A DNA stretch of 64,000 bases from Paracoccus marinus (GTDB lineage: Bacteria; Pseudomonadota; Alphaproteobacteria; Rhodobacterales; Rhodobacteraceae), in contig NZ_VJYZ01000033.1 in assembly GCF_007018965.1 (NCBI RefSeq), forward strand, positions 62,001 through 126,000, in the 5' to 3' direction. Under the pieces are notes generated by a model that saw nothing but the letters and a program-made list of their open reading frames with translations, did no database searches and was not told the DNA's origin. Each line of letters begins with the position of its first letter. Positions within the stretch are counted from its first letter, which is position 1. A program made the translations under genes and the position numbers. Shown here in pieces: positions 36,980-45,442 of the stretch.

Positions 36980-38278
36980 CTACTCCGCCGCGACGGCGCC
37001 GGGGTTGTTGGGGTGCGTCGTCCAGTCGGCGTGGTCGAACGACACCACCCGGCCGGTGCGGGGGTCCACGTCCCCTTCGGCCATCCGTTCCATGGTGATG
37101 CAGTCCTCGACCGGGCAGACGTTGACGCAGAGGTTGCAGGCGACGCACTCGTCGTCCTTCACCGCGAACACGCGGCCGGGCAGCATCGCGATGGCCTGGT
37201 GGCTCGTGTCCTCGCAGGCCGCATAGCAGCGCCCGCACTTGATGCAGAGGTCCTGGTGGATGCGCGCCTTGCTGACCGCGTTCAGGTTCAGGTCCTTCCA
37301 GTCGCAGACGTTCGGGACCGCGCGCCCGGTCAGGTCCGACAGCGCCATCCCGCGCTCGTCGAGATATTCCGACAGGCCCGAGATCATCTCCTGCACGATG
37401 CGGAAGCCGTAGGTCATGGCGGCGGTGCAGACCTGCACGTTGCCCGCGCCCAGCGCCATGAACTCGGCCGCGTCGCGCCAGGTGGTGATGCCGCCGATCC
37501 CGCTGATCGGCAGGCCGTGCAGGTCGGGGTTGCGCGCGATCTCGGCCACCATGTTCAGCGCGATGGGCTTGACCGCCGGGCCGCAATAGCCGCCATGCGC
37601 GCCGCGCCCGTCGATCGTGGGTTCGGGCGCGAACAGGTCCAGATCGACCGAGGTGATCGAGTTGATGGTGTTGATAAGGCTGACCGCGTCTGCGCCCCCC
37701 GCCTTCGCCGCGCCGGCGGGTTTCCTGATATCGGTGATGTTCGGCGTCAGCTTCACGATCACCGGCATCCGGGTGTTCGCCTTGACCCAGCGCGTCACCA
37801 TCTCGATGTATTCGGGGACCTGCCCCACGGCCGACCCCATGCCGCGTTCCGACATGCCGTGCGGGCAGCCGAAGTTCAGTTCGACCCCGTCGGCGCCGGT
37901 CGCCTCGACCTGCGGCAGGATGAGCTTCCACGGTTCTTCCTCGCAGGGGACCATCAGGCTGACGACCACCGCCCGGTCGGGGTAGTCGCGCTTGACCGCC
38001 AGGATCTCGTCCAGGTTCACCTGCAACGGCCGGTCGGTAATCAGCTCGATGTTGTTGAGGCCCAGAAGCCTGCGGTCCGCGCCCCAGATCGCGCCGTAGC
38101 GGGGGCCGTTCACGTTGACGACATGCGGGTCGAGGCCAAGGGTCTTCCAGACGACCCCGCCCCAGCCCGCCTCGAACGCGCGGCGGACGTTGTATTCCTT
38201 GTCGGTGGGCGGGGCCGAAGCGAGCCAGAACGGGTTCGGCGACCGGATACCGGCAAAGGTCGATGCCAGGTTTGCCAT
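36980..38278 (-). CDS. preA: NAD-dependent dihydropyrimidine dehydrogenase subunit PreA
   Basis: The 432-residue protein has a dihydroorotate-dehydrogenase-like FMN barrel (about 1-320; FAGIRSPNPFWLASAPPTD, ELNFGCPHGMSERGMG, GIGGITTWRDAAEFMALGA) and a C-terminal pair of [4Fe-4S] motifs (CIKCGRCYAAC and CVACNLCVNVCP, about 335-395). With PreT it reduces uracil or thymine to the dihydro form, the first step of the reductive pathway. It lies 11 bases downstream of preT. Confidence 0.96.
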   Translation of the reverse strand: MANLASTFAGIRSPNPFWLASAPPTDKEYNVRRAFEAGWGGVVWKTLGLDPHVVNVNGPRYGAIWGADRRLLGLNNIELITDRPLQVNLDEILAVKRDYPDRAVVVSLMVPCEEEPWKLILPQVEATGADGVELNFGCPHGMSERGMGSAVGQVPEYIEMVTRWVKANTRMPVIVKLTPNITDIRKPAGAAKAGGADAVSLINTINSITSVDLDLFAPEPTIDGRGAHGGYCGPAVKPIALNMVAEIARNPDLHGLPISGIGGITTWRDAAEFMALGAGNVQVCTAAMTYGFRIVQEMISGLSEYLDERGMALSDLTGRAVPNVCDWKDLNLNAVSKARIHQDLCIKCGRCYAACEDTSHQAIAMLPGRVFAVKDDECVACNLCVNVCPVEDCITMERMAEGDVDPRTGRVVSFDHADWTTHPNNPGAVAAE

Positions 38279-38289
38279 GGCGTTTCTCC

Positions 38290-39606
38290 TCAGCTCATCA
38301 GGCTGGTGTGGATGTCGAGCGCGGCGTCGCGTCCCTGCGCCACCGCCGTGACGGTCAGGTCGTCGCCGCCCGTCGCGCAGTCGCCGCCCGCCCACACGCG
38401 GGCGGTGCGGGTGCGGCCGGGGCCTTCGGTGACGATCTTGCCGCCTTGCGTCGCGGGCAGGGCGTCGGGGTCGAGCCGCTGGCCGATCGCGAGCAGCATC
38501 TGGTCGGCGGGGATGCTCACCCGCTCGCCCAGCCGGTCGAAGACGACCGCCGCGACGTGGCCCTGGCCCTCCACCGCGATGGGCATCGCCTCGTGGATCA
38601 CGTGCACCCCGCGCGCGGCGGCGAGGTCCTGTTCGTATTGGCTCGCCTTCATCCGCACCTGCGGGCCGCGATAGGCGAGGGTGACGTTGGTCGCCCCCAG
38701 CAGCTTCGCCTGCACCGCGGCGTCCACCGCGGTCATGCCGCCGCCGATCACGACCACGTCGCGCCCGATCGGCACCGCGCCCGGGTCGGACTGGCGCAGC
38801 GCGGCGATGAAATCGACCGCGTCGTCCACGCCGGGCAGGTCGATCCCTGGGATGTCGAGTCCGTTCGTCGCGGCGAGGCCGACGCCCAGAAACACCGCGT
38901 CGAACTGAGAAAGCAGGCTCTCGACGGTGAAGTCGCGTCCAAAAGCGACCCCGTTCGACAGGGCGATGCCGCCGATGCCCAGCAGCCATTCGACCTCGGC
39001 CTGGGCGAAGCCGCCGGTGGTTTTGTAGGTGGCGATCCCGAACTCGTTCAGGCCGCCCGGCTTGGGGCGCGCGTCCAGCAGCGCCACCCCGTGCCCCAGC
39101 ATCGAGAGCCGGTGCGCGCAGGCAAGGCCCGCGGGCCCCGCGCCGACGACGGCGATGCGCTTGCCGGTTTCCGCCGCGCGCGCGAAGGGGTGCGCCCCCT
39201 GCCGCTGCAGGTGGTCGGTGGCGTAGCGTTGCAGGCGGCCGATCTGAACCGGCTTGCCCTCGGCCGCCTCGCGGACGCAGGCCTGTTCGCACAGCGTCTC
39301 GGTCGGGCAGACGCGGGCGCACATGCCGCCGAGGATGTTCTGCGTCAGGATCGTCCTGGCCGAGGCGTCGGGCGTCCCGGTCGCGATCTGCCGGATGAAC
39401 AGCGGGATGTCGATCGAGGTGGGGCAGGCCGTGACGCAGGGCGCGTCGTGGCAGAAATAGCAGCGATCCGCGGCGACTTGCGCCTCGTGCGGGTCGAGGG
39501 CCGGGTGCAGGTCGGCGAAGTTCGCGGCGTAGGCGTCGGGCGTCAGGCGGCCGGCGGTGATCCCACCCCGTGTGCCGCTGCTCGCCCCCGTGATCGGGGT
39601 GTCCAT
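38290..39606 (-). CDS. preT: NAD(P)-dependent dihydropyrimidine dehydrogenase subunit PreT
   Basis: This 438-residue protein has N-terminal Fe-S cysteines (CYFCHDAPCVTACP and CARVCPTETLCEQAC, about 50-105), an FAD-binding VVGAGPAGLACAHRL (about 145) and an NAD(P)-binding VVIGGGMTAVDAA (about 285), as in GltD-type oxidoreductases. It passes electrons from NAD(P)H to PreA. AGGAG precedes the ATG at 39606, preferred over an ATG eight codons upstream. It leads the preT-preA unit. Confidence 0.95.
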   Translation of the reverse strand: MDTPITGASSGTRGGITAGRLTPDAYAANFADLHPALDPHEAQVAADRCYFCHDAPCVTACPTSIDIPLFIRQIATGTPDASARTILTQNILGGMCARVCPTETLCEQACVREAAEGKPVQIGRLQRYATDHLQRQGAHPFARAAETGKRIAVVGAGPAGLACAHRLSMLGHGVALLDARPKPGGLNEFGIATYKTTGGFAQAEVEWLLGIGGIALSNGVAFGRDFTVESLLSQFDAVFLGVGLAATNGLDIPGIDLPGVDDAVDFIAALRQSDPGAVPIGRDVVVIGGGMTAVDAAVQAKLLGATNVTLAYRGPQVRMKASQYEQDLAAARGVHVIHEAMPIAVEGQGHVAAVVFDRLGERVSIPADQMLLAIGQRLDPDALPATQGGKIVTEGPGRTRTARVWAGGDCATGGDDLTVTAVAQGRDAALDIHTSLMS

Positions 39607-39655
39607 CGTGGTCTCCTGCTGGCGAGGCACGAATCGACGCTACGTCCGGTCCGGT

Positions 39656-39673
39656 TTTTATCAAAAGGTAAAA
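39656..39673 (-). promoter_or_regulatory. AT-rich inverted repeat upstream of preT, RutR-like
   Basis: TTTTATCAAAAGGTAAAA is an 18-bp inverted repeat 50 bp before preT. On the minus strand its core TTTACCTTTTGATAAA matches 10 of the 14 defined positions of the RutR consensus TTGACCANNTGGTCAA. It may be an operator for the TetR/RutR-like regulator encoded next door. Confidence 0.4.
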
Positions 39674-39703
39674 TGCACGCGGCGACGTTTTCGCATCCCG
39701 CGC

Positions 39704-40330
39704 CTAGGGCGTGAGCAGCCTGCGATACAGCTGGTCAAGGAACGCGCCCGCGTCGCCCGCGCGGTCCCCCGGCGCCACGATCTCGATCTGCGCGGCGAAG
39801 TCGGCATGGTGCTGGGTCAGCGCCCAGATCGAAAAGATCAGCTGCACCGGATCGACCGGCGAGATCCTCCCCTGCGCGATCCAGCCGCGGATCAGCCCCA
39901 CCGTCTCGTCCACCAGCGGCCGCAGCCCGTCCGCGAGAAAGCCGGAAATCCGCGGCGCGCCCGCGATGATCTCGCCCGCGAACAGGCGGCTTTCGCGCGG
40001 ATAGTCGCGCGACATGGCGAGCTTGCGGCGGACGTAGCGCAGGATTTCCTCGACCGGCTCGCCCGCAGGGTCGATGCCGCGCAAGGGGGCGAGCCAGTGG
40101 TCCAGAAGGTCGCCCAGCAGGCGCGCGTGCACGTCGTCCTTGCTGGCAAAGTAGTAAAGCAGGTTCGGCTTCGACATGCCCGCGCGCTCGGCGATCCGGT
40201 CCAGCGTCGCGCCGCGAAAGCCGTCAACCGCGAACACGTCGAGCGCGGCTTCGAGGATCGCCGATTCGGTCTGCTGCCTGCGGGCGCTGCGGACGGGGCC
40301 GGCGGCTGGCTGATCGTCGGCCGGGGGCAT
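39704..40330 (-). CDS. TetR-family regulator, RutR-like
   Basis: The 208-residue protein has a TetR helix-turn-helix (ILEAALDVFAVDGFRGATLD and IAERAGMSKPNLLYYFASKD, about 23-62) and a C-terminal ligand domain with LFAGEIIAGAPRISGFL and QLIFSIWALTQHHADFA, as in RutR (YcdC), which senses uracil. Divergent from the hyuC-hydA-ABC operon and adjacent to preT-preA, it most likely controls both. GGAAAGGAG precedes the ATG at 40330, which I prefer to one seven codons upstream. Confidence 0.88.
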   Translation of the reverse strand: MPPADDQPAAGPVRSARRQQTESAILEAALDVFAVDGFRGATLDRIAERAGMSKPNLLYYFASKDDVHARLLGDLLDHWLAPLRGIDPAGEPVEEILRYVRRKLAMSRDYPRESRLFAGEIIAGAPRISGFLADGLRPLVDETVGLIRGWIAQGRISPVDPVQLIFSIWALTQHHADFAAQIEIVAPGDRAGDAGAFLDQLYRRLLTP

Positions 40331-40385
40331 CGATGCTCCTTTCCCGGGCAATCCGGGGATGGTTGCGGGCGGCCTTGCGAAATCG

Positions 40386-40435
40386 TTGACAGCGGGAATG
40401 GCCGCTCCCTACGCTGATCCTGACCGGGTGGTCAA
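40386..40435 (+). promoter_or_regulatory. Promoter and RutR-type operator of the pyrimidine operon
   Basis: TTGACA (40386-40391) with a 17-18-base spacer and TACGCT (40410-40415) looks like a sigma-70 promoter. Immediately after it CTGACCGGGTGGTCAA (40420-40435) matches 12 of 14 defined positions of the RutR consensus TTGACCANNTGGTCAA. An operator just downstream of the -10 suits repression. Confidence 0.65.
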
Positions 40436-40455
40436 ATCAAGTCACGGGAGCCGCG

Positions 40456-41757
40456 ATGCCCTCAGCCACCGACGACGAGCCAGCCACCGAAGCCGACAGC
40501 ACTGCCGCCACCCACGTCACCGCCAACCTGCGGATCGACGGCGGACGGCTGTGGGACAGCCTGATGGAGATGGCGAAGATCGGCCCCGGCGTCGCGGGCG
40601 GCAACAACCGCCAGACCCTGACCGACGCCGACGGCGAGGGCCGCGCCCTGTTCCGCCGCTGGTGCGAGGATGCCGGGATGACCGTCGCCGTGGACCGCCT
40701 GGGCACCATGTTCGCCCGCCGCGAGGGGACCGACCCGGATGCCGCACCGGTCTGGATGGGCAGCCACCTCGACACCCAGCCCACGGGCGGCAAGTACGAC
40801 GGCGTGCTGGGCGTCCTCGGCGCGCTGGAAGTCGTGCGGACGCTCGACGACATGGGCGTCCGCACCCACCGCCCGATCGTCGTGGTGAACTGGACCAACG
40901 AGGAAGGCACCCGCTTTGCCCCCGCGATGCTCGCCTCGGGCGTCTATGCGGGCATCCACGACCTCGACTGGGCGCTGGACCGCACCGACGCCGAGGGCAA
41001 GCGTTTCGGCGACGAGCTGGAACGGATCGGCTGGGCCGGGGACGAGCCGGTCGGCGGCCGCCCGATCCACGCGCTGTTCGAGCTGCACATCGAGCAGGGC
41101 CCGATCCTTGAAGCCGAGGGGCGTGAGATCGGCGTCGTCACCCACGGCCAGGGGCTGTGGTGGCTGCAGGTCACGCTGACGGGGAAAGAGGCGCATACCG
41201 GATCGACCCCCATGGACATGCGGGTGAACGCGGGCCTCGGCATGGCGCGGATCATCGAGGCGGTGCATCGCATCGCGATGGACAACCAGCCGGGCGCGGT
41301 CGGCGCGGTAGGCCACGCCAACGTCTACCCCAACAGCCGCAACGTGATCCCGGGCCGCGCGGTCTTCACGATCGACTTCCGCAGCCCCGACCGCGAGAAG
41401 CTGGACACGATGCGGACGCGGCTTGAGGCCGAGGCGCCCCGGATCGCCGCCGAGCTGGGGCTGGGGATCGAGATCGAGTCCACCGGCCACTTCGACCCGG
41501 TGACGTTCGATCCCGGCTGCGTCGAGGCGGTCCGGGGGGCGGCGGAGCGGCTGGGCCTCTCGCACCGCGACATCGTCTCGGGCGCGGGCCACGACGCCTG
41601 CTGGATCAACCGCATCGCGCCCACGGCGATGATCATGTGCCCGTGCGTGGACGGCCTGAGCCACAACGAGGCCGAGGAAATCACGGAAAGCTGGGCCCGG
41701 AACGGGACCGACGTGCTACTGCACGCGGTGCTGGATGCGGCGGAGGTGGAGGGGTGA
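40456..41757 (+). CDS. Zn-dependent amidohydrolase, beta-ureidopropionase/N-carbamoyl-amino-acid hydrolase type
   Basis: The 433-residue M20-family hydrolase has metal-ligand motifs GSHLDTQPTGGKYDGVLGV (about 104-122), NWTNEEGTRFAPAM (about 150) and FELHIEQGPILE (about 213), a dimerisation segment GSTPMDMRVNAG and the SGAGHDACWINRIAP loop (about 373). HyuC/AmaB-like enzymes cleave N-carbamoyl-beta-alanine to beta-alanine, CO2 and ammonia, the third step of the reductive pyrimidine pathway; the operon supports that substrate. The stop overlaps the next gene (GTGA). Confidence 0.93.
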   Translation: MPSATDDEPATEADSTAATHVTANLRIDGGRLWDSLMEMAKIGPGVAGGNNRQTLTDADGEGRALFRRWCEDAGMTVAVDRLGTMFARREGTDPDAAPVWMGSHLDTQPTGGKYDGVLGVLGALEVVRTLDDMGVRTHRPIVVVNWTNEEGTRFAPAMLASGVYAGIHDLDWALDRTDAEGKRFGDELERIGWAGDEPVGGRPIHALFELHIEQGPILEAEGREIGVVTHGQGLWWLQVTLTGKEAHTGSTPMDMRVNAGLGMARIIEAVHRIAMDNQPGAVGAVGHANVYPNSRNVIPGRAVFTIDFRSPDREKLDTMRTRLEAEAPRIAAELGLGIEIESTGHFDPVTFDPGCVEAVRGAAERLGLSHRDIVSGAGHDACWINRIAPTAMIMCPCVDGLSHNEAEEITESWARNGTDVLLHAVLDAAEVEG

Positions 41758-42230
41758 ATCCTTTTGATGCCGAGGACGGTATCGTTGTTGCTCCGGTAGG
41801 TGATACGCGGGACGACAATTTACGCTCGCGTATTTTCTTTGATGTTAACGCTTTTCAGGCCCGTTTCATCGGCCTTTACGATGATAAGGAAGTATTCGCG
41901 ATTGGGCTAATCCAATCTGTAGTTCTAAGATACGGGCACGGACGTTTAGAAACACTAGGTGCTGCCCGCCTGTACCCAACGAGCATCGAAAAGATGGCGT
42001 TGCGGTACCTCGAATTCGGGCCGGAGTCGGACTTGGAACCGTGGTACTTTTACATAGTGAAGGAATTTTTCCCGACCTCGCTCAAGAAGAGTACTAAATT
42101 TGGCGTGCCAAGAACCCGCGTATTTTCCGTTCGCGATTTGACGGGTCAAGACGCAATGTTCGAGGACGCAGAGACGCTCAGCGCCGCTCTCAAGGACATA
42201 ACCCATCCGCTAGGGGGCAGACAACAATGA
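41754..42230 (+). CDS. Foreign-looking protein of unknown function inserted in the pyrimidine operon
   Basis: The 158-residue product starts (GTG) NPFDAEDGIVVAPVGDTRDD and contains FFDVNAFQARFIGLYDDKEV and SDLEPWYFYIVKEFFPTSLK. No signal peptide, membrane segment or family I recognise. G+C is about 51% by my count over 41761-42226, against roughly 70% in both neighbours, and codons end often in A/T, so it was probably acquired horizontally. Yet it overlaps the upstream stop (GTGA) and the hydA start (ATGA) by four bases each, so it reads as a fully integrated operon member. Size and solubility would fit an immunity or accessory protein, but that is speculation. Confidence 0.8.
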   Translation: MNPFDAEDGIVVAPVGDTRDDNLRSRIFFDVNAFQARFIGLYDDKEVFAIGLIQSVVLRYGHGRLETLGAARLYPTSIEKMALRYLEFGPESDLEPWYFYIVKEFFPTSLKKSTKFGVPRTRVFSVRDLTGQDAMFEDAETLSAALKDITHPLGGRQQ

Positions 42231-43678
42231 CCACCGTCATCCGCAACGGCACCATCGTCACCGCCGACCTCACCTACAAGGCCGACGTGCTGATCGAAAA
42301 CGGCCGTATCGCCGCAATCGGGCAGGGCCTCACCGGCGACACGACGCTCGACGCGACCGGGTGCCTCGTCATGCCGGGCGGGATCGACCCGCACACGCAT
42401 CTGGAAATGCCGTTCATGGGCACCTATTCCGCCGACGACTTCGACAGCGGCACCCGCGCCGCGCTCGCGGGCGGGACGACCATGGTCGTCGATTTCGCGC
42501 TGCCCGCGCCGGGGCAGGGGTTGCTGGACGCGCTCAAGATCTGGGACAACAAGACCGCCCGCGCGCATTGCGATTACAGCTTCCACATGGCCGTGACCTG
42601 GTGGGGCGAGCAGGTGTTCGACGAGATGGCCGACATCGTCGATCGCGGCATCACCAGCTTCAAGCACTTCATGGCCTACAAGGGCGCGCTTATGGTGAAC
42701 GACGAGGAGATGTTCGCCAGCTTCACCCGGGTCGGCGATCTCGGCGGCGTGGCGCTGGTCCATGCCGAGAACGGCGACGTGGTGGCGGAACTGTCCGCGC
42801 GCCTGCTCGCGCATGGGAACACCGGCCCCGAGGCGCACGCCTATTCCCGCCCGCCGCAGGTCGAGGGCGAGGCGACCAACCGCGCGATCATGATCGCCGA
42901 CACGGCGGGGGTGCCGCTTTATGTCGTCCACACCTCGTGCGAGGACGCGCACGAGGCGATCCGTCGCGCCCGCCAGGCCGGCAAGCGGGTGTGGGGCGAG
43001 CCGCTGATCCAGCACCTCGTGCTGGACGAAAGCGAATACGCGAACCCCGACTGGGACCATGCCGCGCGGCGGGTCATGTCGCCGCCGTTCCGCAACAGGC
43101 GCCACCAGGACAGCCTGTGGGCGGGGCTGGCGGCGGGCAGCCTGTCCTGCGTCGCGACCGACCACTGCGCCTTCACGACCGAACAGAAGCGCACCGGGAT
43201 CGGCGACTTCACCAAGATCCCGAACGGCACCGGGGGATTGCAGGACCGGATGCCGGTGCTGTGGACCGAAGGGGTCGGTACGGGGCGGCTGACGCCGAAC
43301 GAGTTCGTCGCCGTCACCTCGACCAACATCGCCAAGATCCTCGGAATGTATCCGCGGAAGGGGGCGGTGCTCGTCGGATCGGATGCCGACCTGGTGGTCT
43401 GGGACCCGGAGGCGGAGAAGACGATCTCCGCGCAAGACCAGCAATCCGCCATCGACTACAACGTGTTCGAGGGGCGGCACGTGAAGGGCCTGCCGCGCTA
43501 CGTCCTGACGCGGGGCCATGTCGCGGTGACGGACGGCGCGATGTCGTCCCGCGAGGGGCACGGTGAGTTCGTCGCCCGCGAGCCGCGCGGCGAGGTGAAC
43601 CGCGCGCTGTCCAGCTGGAAGGCGCTGACCGCCCCGCGTCCTGTCCCGCGCGGCGGCATTCCGGTGAGCGGGGTGTGA
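42227..43678 (+). CDS. hydA: Dihydropyrimidinase
   Basis: The 483-residue amidohydrolase has the binuclear metal site: HxH in GGIDPHTHLEMPFMG (about 53-67), the carboxylated Lys in FKHFMAYKGAL (about 152), His in LVHAENGD and VVHTSCED, and Asp in CVATDHCAF (about 313). It opens dihydrouracil to N-carbamoyl-beta-alanine (D-hydantoinase family). It acts between PreAT and the amidohydrolase upstream. Its stop overlaps the ABC ATPase start (TGATG). Confidence 0.96.
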   Translation: MTTVIRNGTIVTADLTYKADVLIENGRIAAIGQGLTGDTTLDATGCLVMPGGIDPHTHLEMPFMGTYSADDFDSGTRAALAGGTTMVVDFALPAPGQGLLDALKIWDNKTARAHCDYSFHMAVTWWGEQVFDEMADIVDRGITSFKHFMAYKGALMVNDEEMFASFTRVGDLGGVALVHAENGDVVAELSARLLAHGNTGPEAHAYSRPPQVEGEATNRAIMIADTAGVPLYVVHTSCEDAHEAIRRARQAGKRVWGEPLIQHLVLDESEYANPDWDHAARRVMSPPFRNRRHQDSLWAGLAAGSLSCVATDHCAFTTEQKRTGIGDFTKIPNGTGGLQDRMPVLWTEGVGTGRLTPNEFVAVTSTNIAKILGMYPRKGAVLVGSDADLVVWDPEAEKTISAQDQQSAIDYNVFEGRHVKGLPRYVLTRGHVAVTDGAMSSREGHGEFVAREPRGEVNRALSSWKALTAPRPVPRGGIPVSGV

Positions 43679-44511
43679 TGAACCGCCCCCGGCCCGCGCT
43701 GCGCCCCGTGCCCGCCGCGGCCACCGCCGCCCCGGTGATCGAGGCAAGGGGCGTCTCGCTTACCTTCCCCACCGCCGACGGGCCGGTCCACGCGCTGAAG
43801 GACGTGAACCTGACCATCGGCCAGGGGGAGTTCGTCAGCTTCATCGGCCCCTCCGGCTGCGGCAAGACGACGTTCCTGCGCGCCATCGCGGCGCTGGAAA
43901 GCCCGACCTCGGGGCAGCTGACGGTCAACGGGATGACGCCCGACGCGGCGAGGCGCGCGCGGGCCTATGGCTATGTGTTCCAGGCGCCGGGGCTCTATCC
44001 ATGGCGGACCATCGCCGGGAACGTCTCGCTGCCGCTGGAGATCATGGGCTTCGACCGCGCCGACCGGCAGCAGCGGATCGCCCGGGTGCTGGAGCTGGTG
44101 GAGCTGTCGCAGTTTGCCGGGCGCTATCCGTGGCAGCTGTCAGGCGGGATGCAGCAGCGGGCATCGATCGCGCGGGCGCTGGCGTTCGACGCCGACATCC
44201 TGCTGATGGACGAGCCCTTCGGCGCGCTGGACGAGATCGTGCGCGACCGCCTGAACGAAGCCCTGCGGGCGCTGTGGGCGCGGACCGGCAAGACCATCGG
44301 CTTCGTCACCCATTCCATCCCCGAGGCGGTCTACCTGTCCACCCGCATCGTCGTCATGTCGCCGCGCCCGGGCCGGATCACCGACGTGATCGAAAGCCCC
44401 TTGCCGCGCGACCGCCCGCTGGAGATCCGCGACAGCAAGGAGTTCGCGGAGATCTCGCACCGCGTCCGCGAGGGGCTGCGGGCCGGGCATTCGGATCACG
44501 GCGATGCATGA
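43678..44511 (+). CDS. ABC transporter ATP-binding protein (nitrate/taurine/pyrimidine family)
   Basis: This 277-residue ATPase has Walker A FIGPSGCGKTTFLRAI (about 55-70), the signature LSGGMQQRASIARAL (about 153) and Walker B ILLMDEPFGALDE (about 173), plus the H-loop VTHSIPEAVYL. The SsuB/TauB-type sequence powers import by the following permeases. I use the ATG that overlaps the hydA stop; an in-frame GTG immediately upstream is equivalent. Confidence 0.94.
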   Translation: MNRPRPALRPVPAAATAAPVIEARGVSLTFPTADGPVHALKDVNLTIGQGEFVSFIGPSGCGKTTFLRAIAALESPTSGQLTVNGMTPDAARRARAYGYVFQAPGLYPWRTIAGNVSLPLEIMGFDRADRQQRIARVLELVELSQFAGRYPWQLSGGMQQRASIARALAFDADILLMDEPFGALDEIVRDRLNEALRALWARTGKTIGFVTHSIPEAVYLSTRIVVMSPRPGRITDVIESPLPRDRPLEIRDSKEFAEISHRVREGLRAGHSDHGDA

Positions 44512-45442
44512 TCCTGCGGTCCCGACCGGCATCGTCGCGGCGTCCGCCGCACGGCGCGGTCGGGGTTTGGGAAAGGCGGGGCGGGCGATTATGCCGGTCC
44601 TGGCCGTCCTCGGCGCGATCGTCGTGGCGTGGTATCTCGCCGCGGTCTGGATGAACGCGCCGTGGGTGCGCGACCAGGCCGCGCGGGCGGGCGAGACGGT
44701 GACCGCCGGGCAGGTGGTGCGCGCGACGATGGCGCAGGAACGCCCCGTGCTGCCTGCGCCGCATCAGGTCGCGGCAGGGCTGTGGGACGGCGTGACGGGG
44801 CAAAAGATCACGTCCAAGCGCAGCCTCGTCTGGCATGGCTGGATCACGCTGTCGGCGACGCTCGCGGGCTTCGCGCTGGGGTCGGCGGCGGGTATCCTGC
44901 TGGCCGTGGGGATCGTCCACAGCCGCGTCATGGACCTGTCGATCATGCCGTGGGCGGTCGCATCGCAGACCGTGCCGATCCTCGCCATCGCGCCCATGGT
45001 GATCGTGGTGCTGGCCAGCATGGGCGTCACGGGGCTGCTGCCCAAGGCGCTGATTTCCGCGTGGCTGTCGTTCTTTCCGGTGCTGGTCGGGATGGTGAAG
45101 GGCCTGCGCGCGCCCGATCCGATGCAGTTCGACCTGATGCGGTCGTGGAACGCGGGCGGGGGGCAGGTGCTGCGCCACCTGCGGCTGCCGTCGTCGCTGC
45201 CGTGGCTGTTCGCCTCGCTCAAGGTCGCGATCGCGGCGGCGCTGGTCGGGACGATCGTGGGCGAGTTGCCGGCGGGCGCGACGCAGGGCCTTGGCGCGCG
45301 GCTGCTGTCGGGCAGCTATTACGGACAGACGATCCAGATCTGGTCGGCGCTGTTCGCGGCCGCGATCCTCGCCGCCGCGCTGGTCTGGCTGATCGGCGCC
45401 ATCGAGCGTGTGACGCTGCGCCGGATGGGGCTGGCGCGATGA
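44504..45442 (+). CDS. ABC transporter permease (first)
   Basis: The 312-residue membrane protein has an N-terminal helix (about 31-48), a periplasmic stretch, and a BPD-type permease core from about 110 with the EAA-like loop MQFDLMRSWNAGGGQVLRHLRLPSSLP (read in two parts, about 205-232). It overlaps the ATPase gene by 8 bases and the second permease by four. With the second permease it probably forms a heterodimeric channel for pyrimidines or their degradation intermediates. Confidence 0.92.
   Translation: MHDPAVPTGIVAASAARRGRGLGKAGRAIMPVLAVLGAIVVAWYLAAVWMNAPWVRDQAARAGETVTAGQVVRATMAQERPVLPAPHQVAAGLWDGVTGQKITSKRSLVWHGWITLSATLAGFALGSAAGILLAVGIVHSRVMDLSIMPWAVASQTVPILAIAPMVIVVLASMGVTGLLPKALISAWLSFFPVLVGMVKGLRAPDPMQFDLMRSWNAGGGQVLRHLRLPSSLPWLFASLKVAIAAALVGTIVGELPAGATQGLGARLLSGSYYGQTIQIWSALFAAAILAAALVWLIGAIERVTLRRMGLAR

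Noticed and set aside
36980..39664. One 894-residue fused PreA-PreT protein in a single frame
   Set aside because: The long frame reads PreA in frame but the upstream part is out of frame with PreT; two separate genes with their own ribosome sites fit the motifs.
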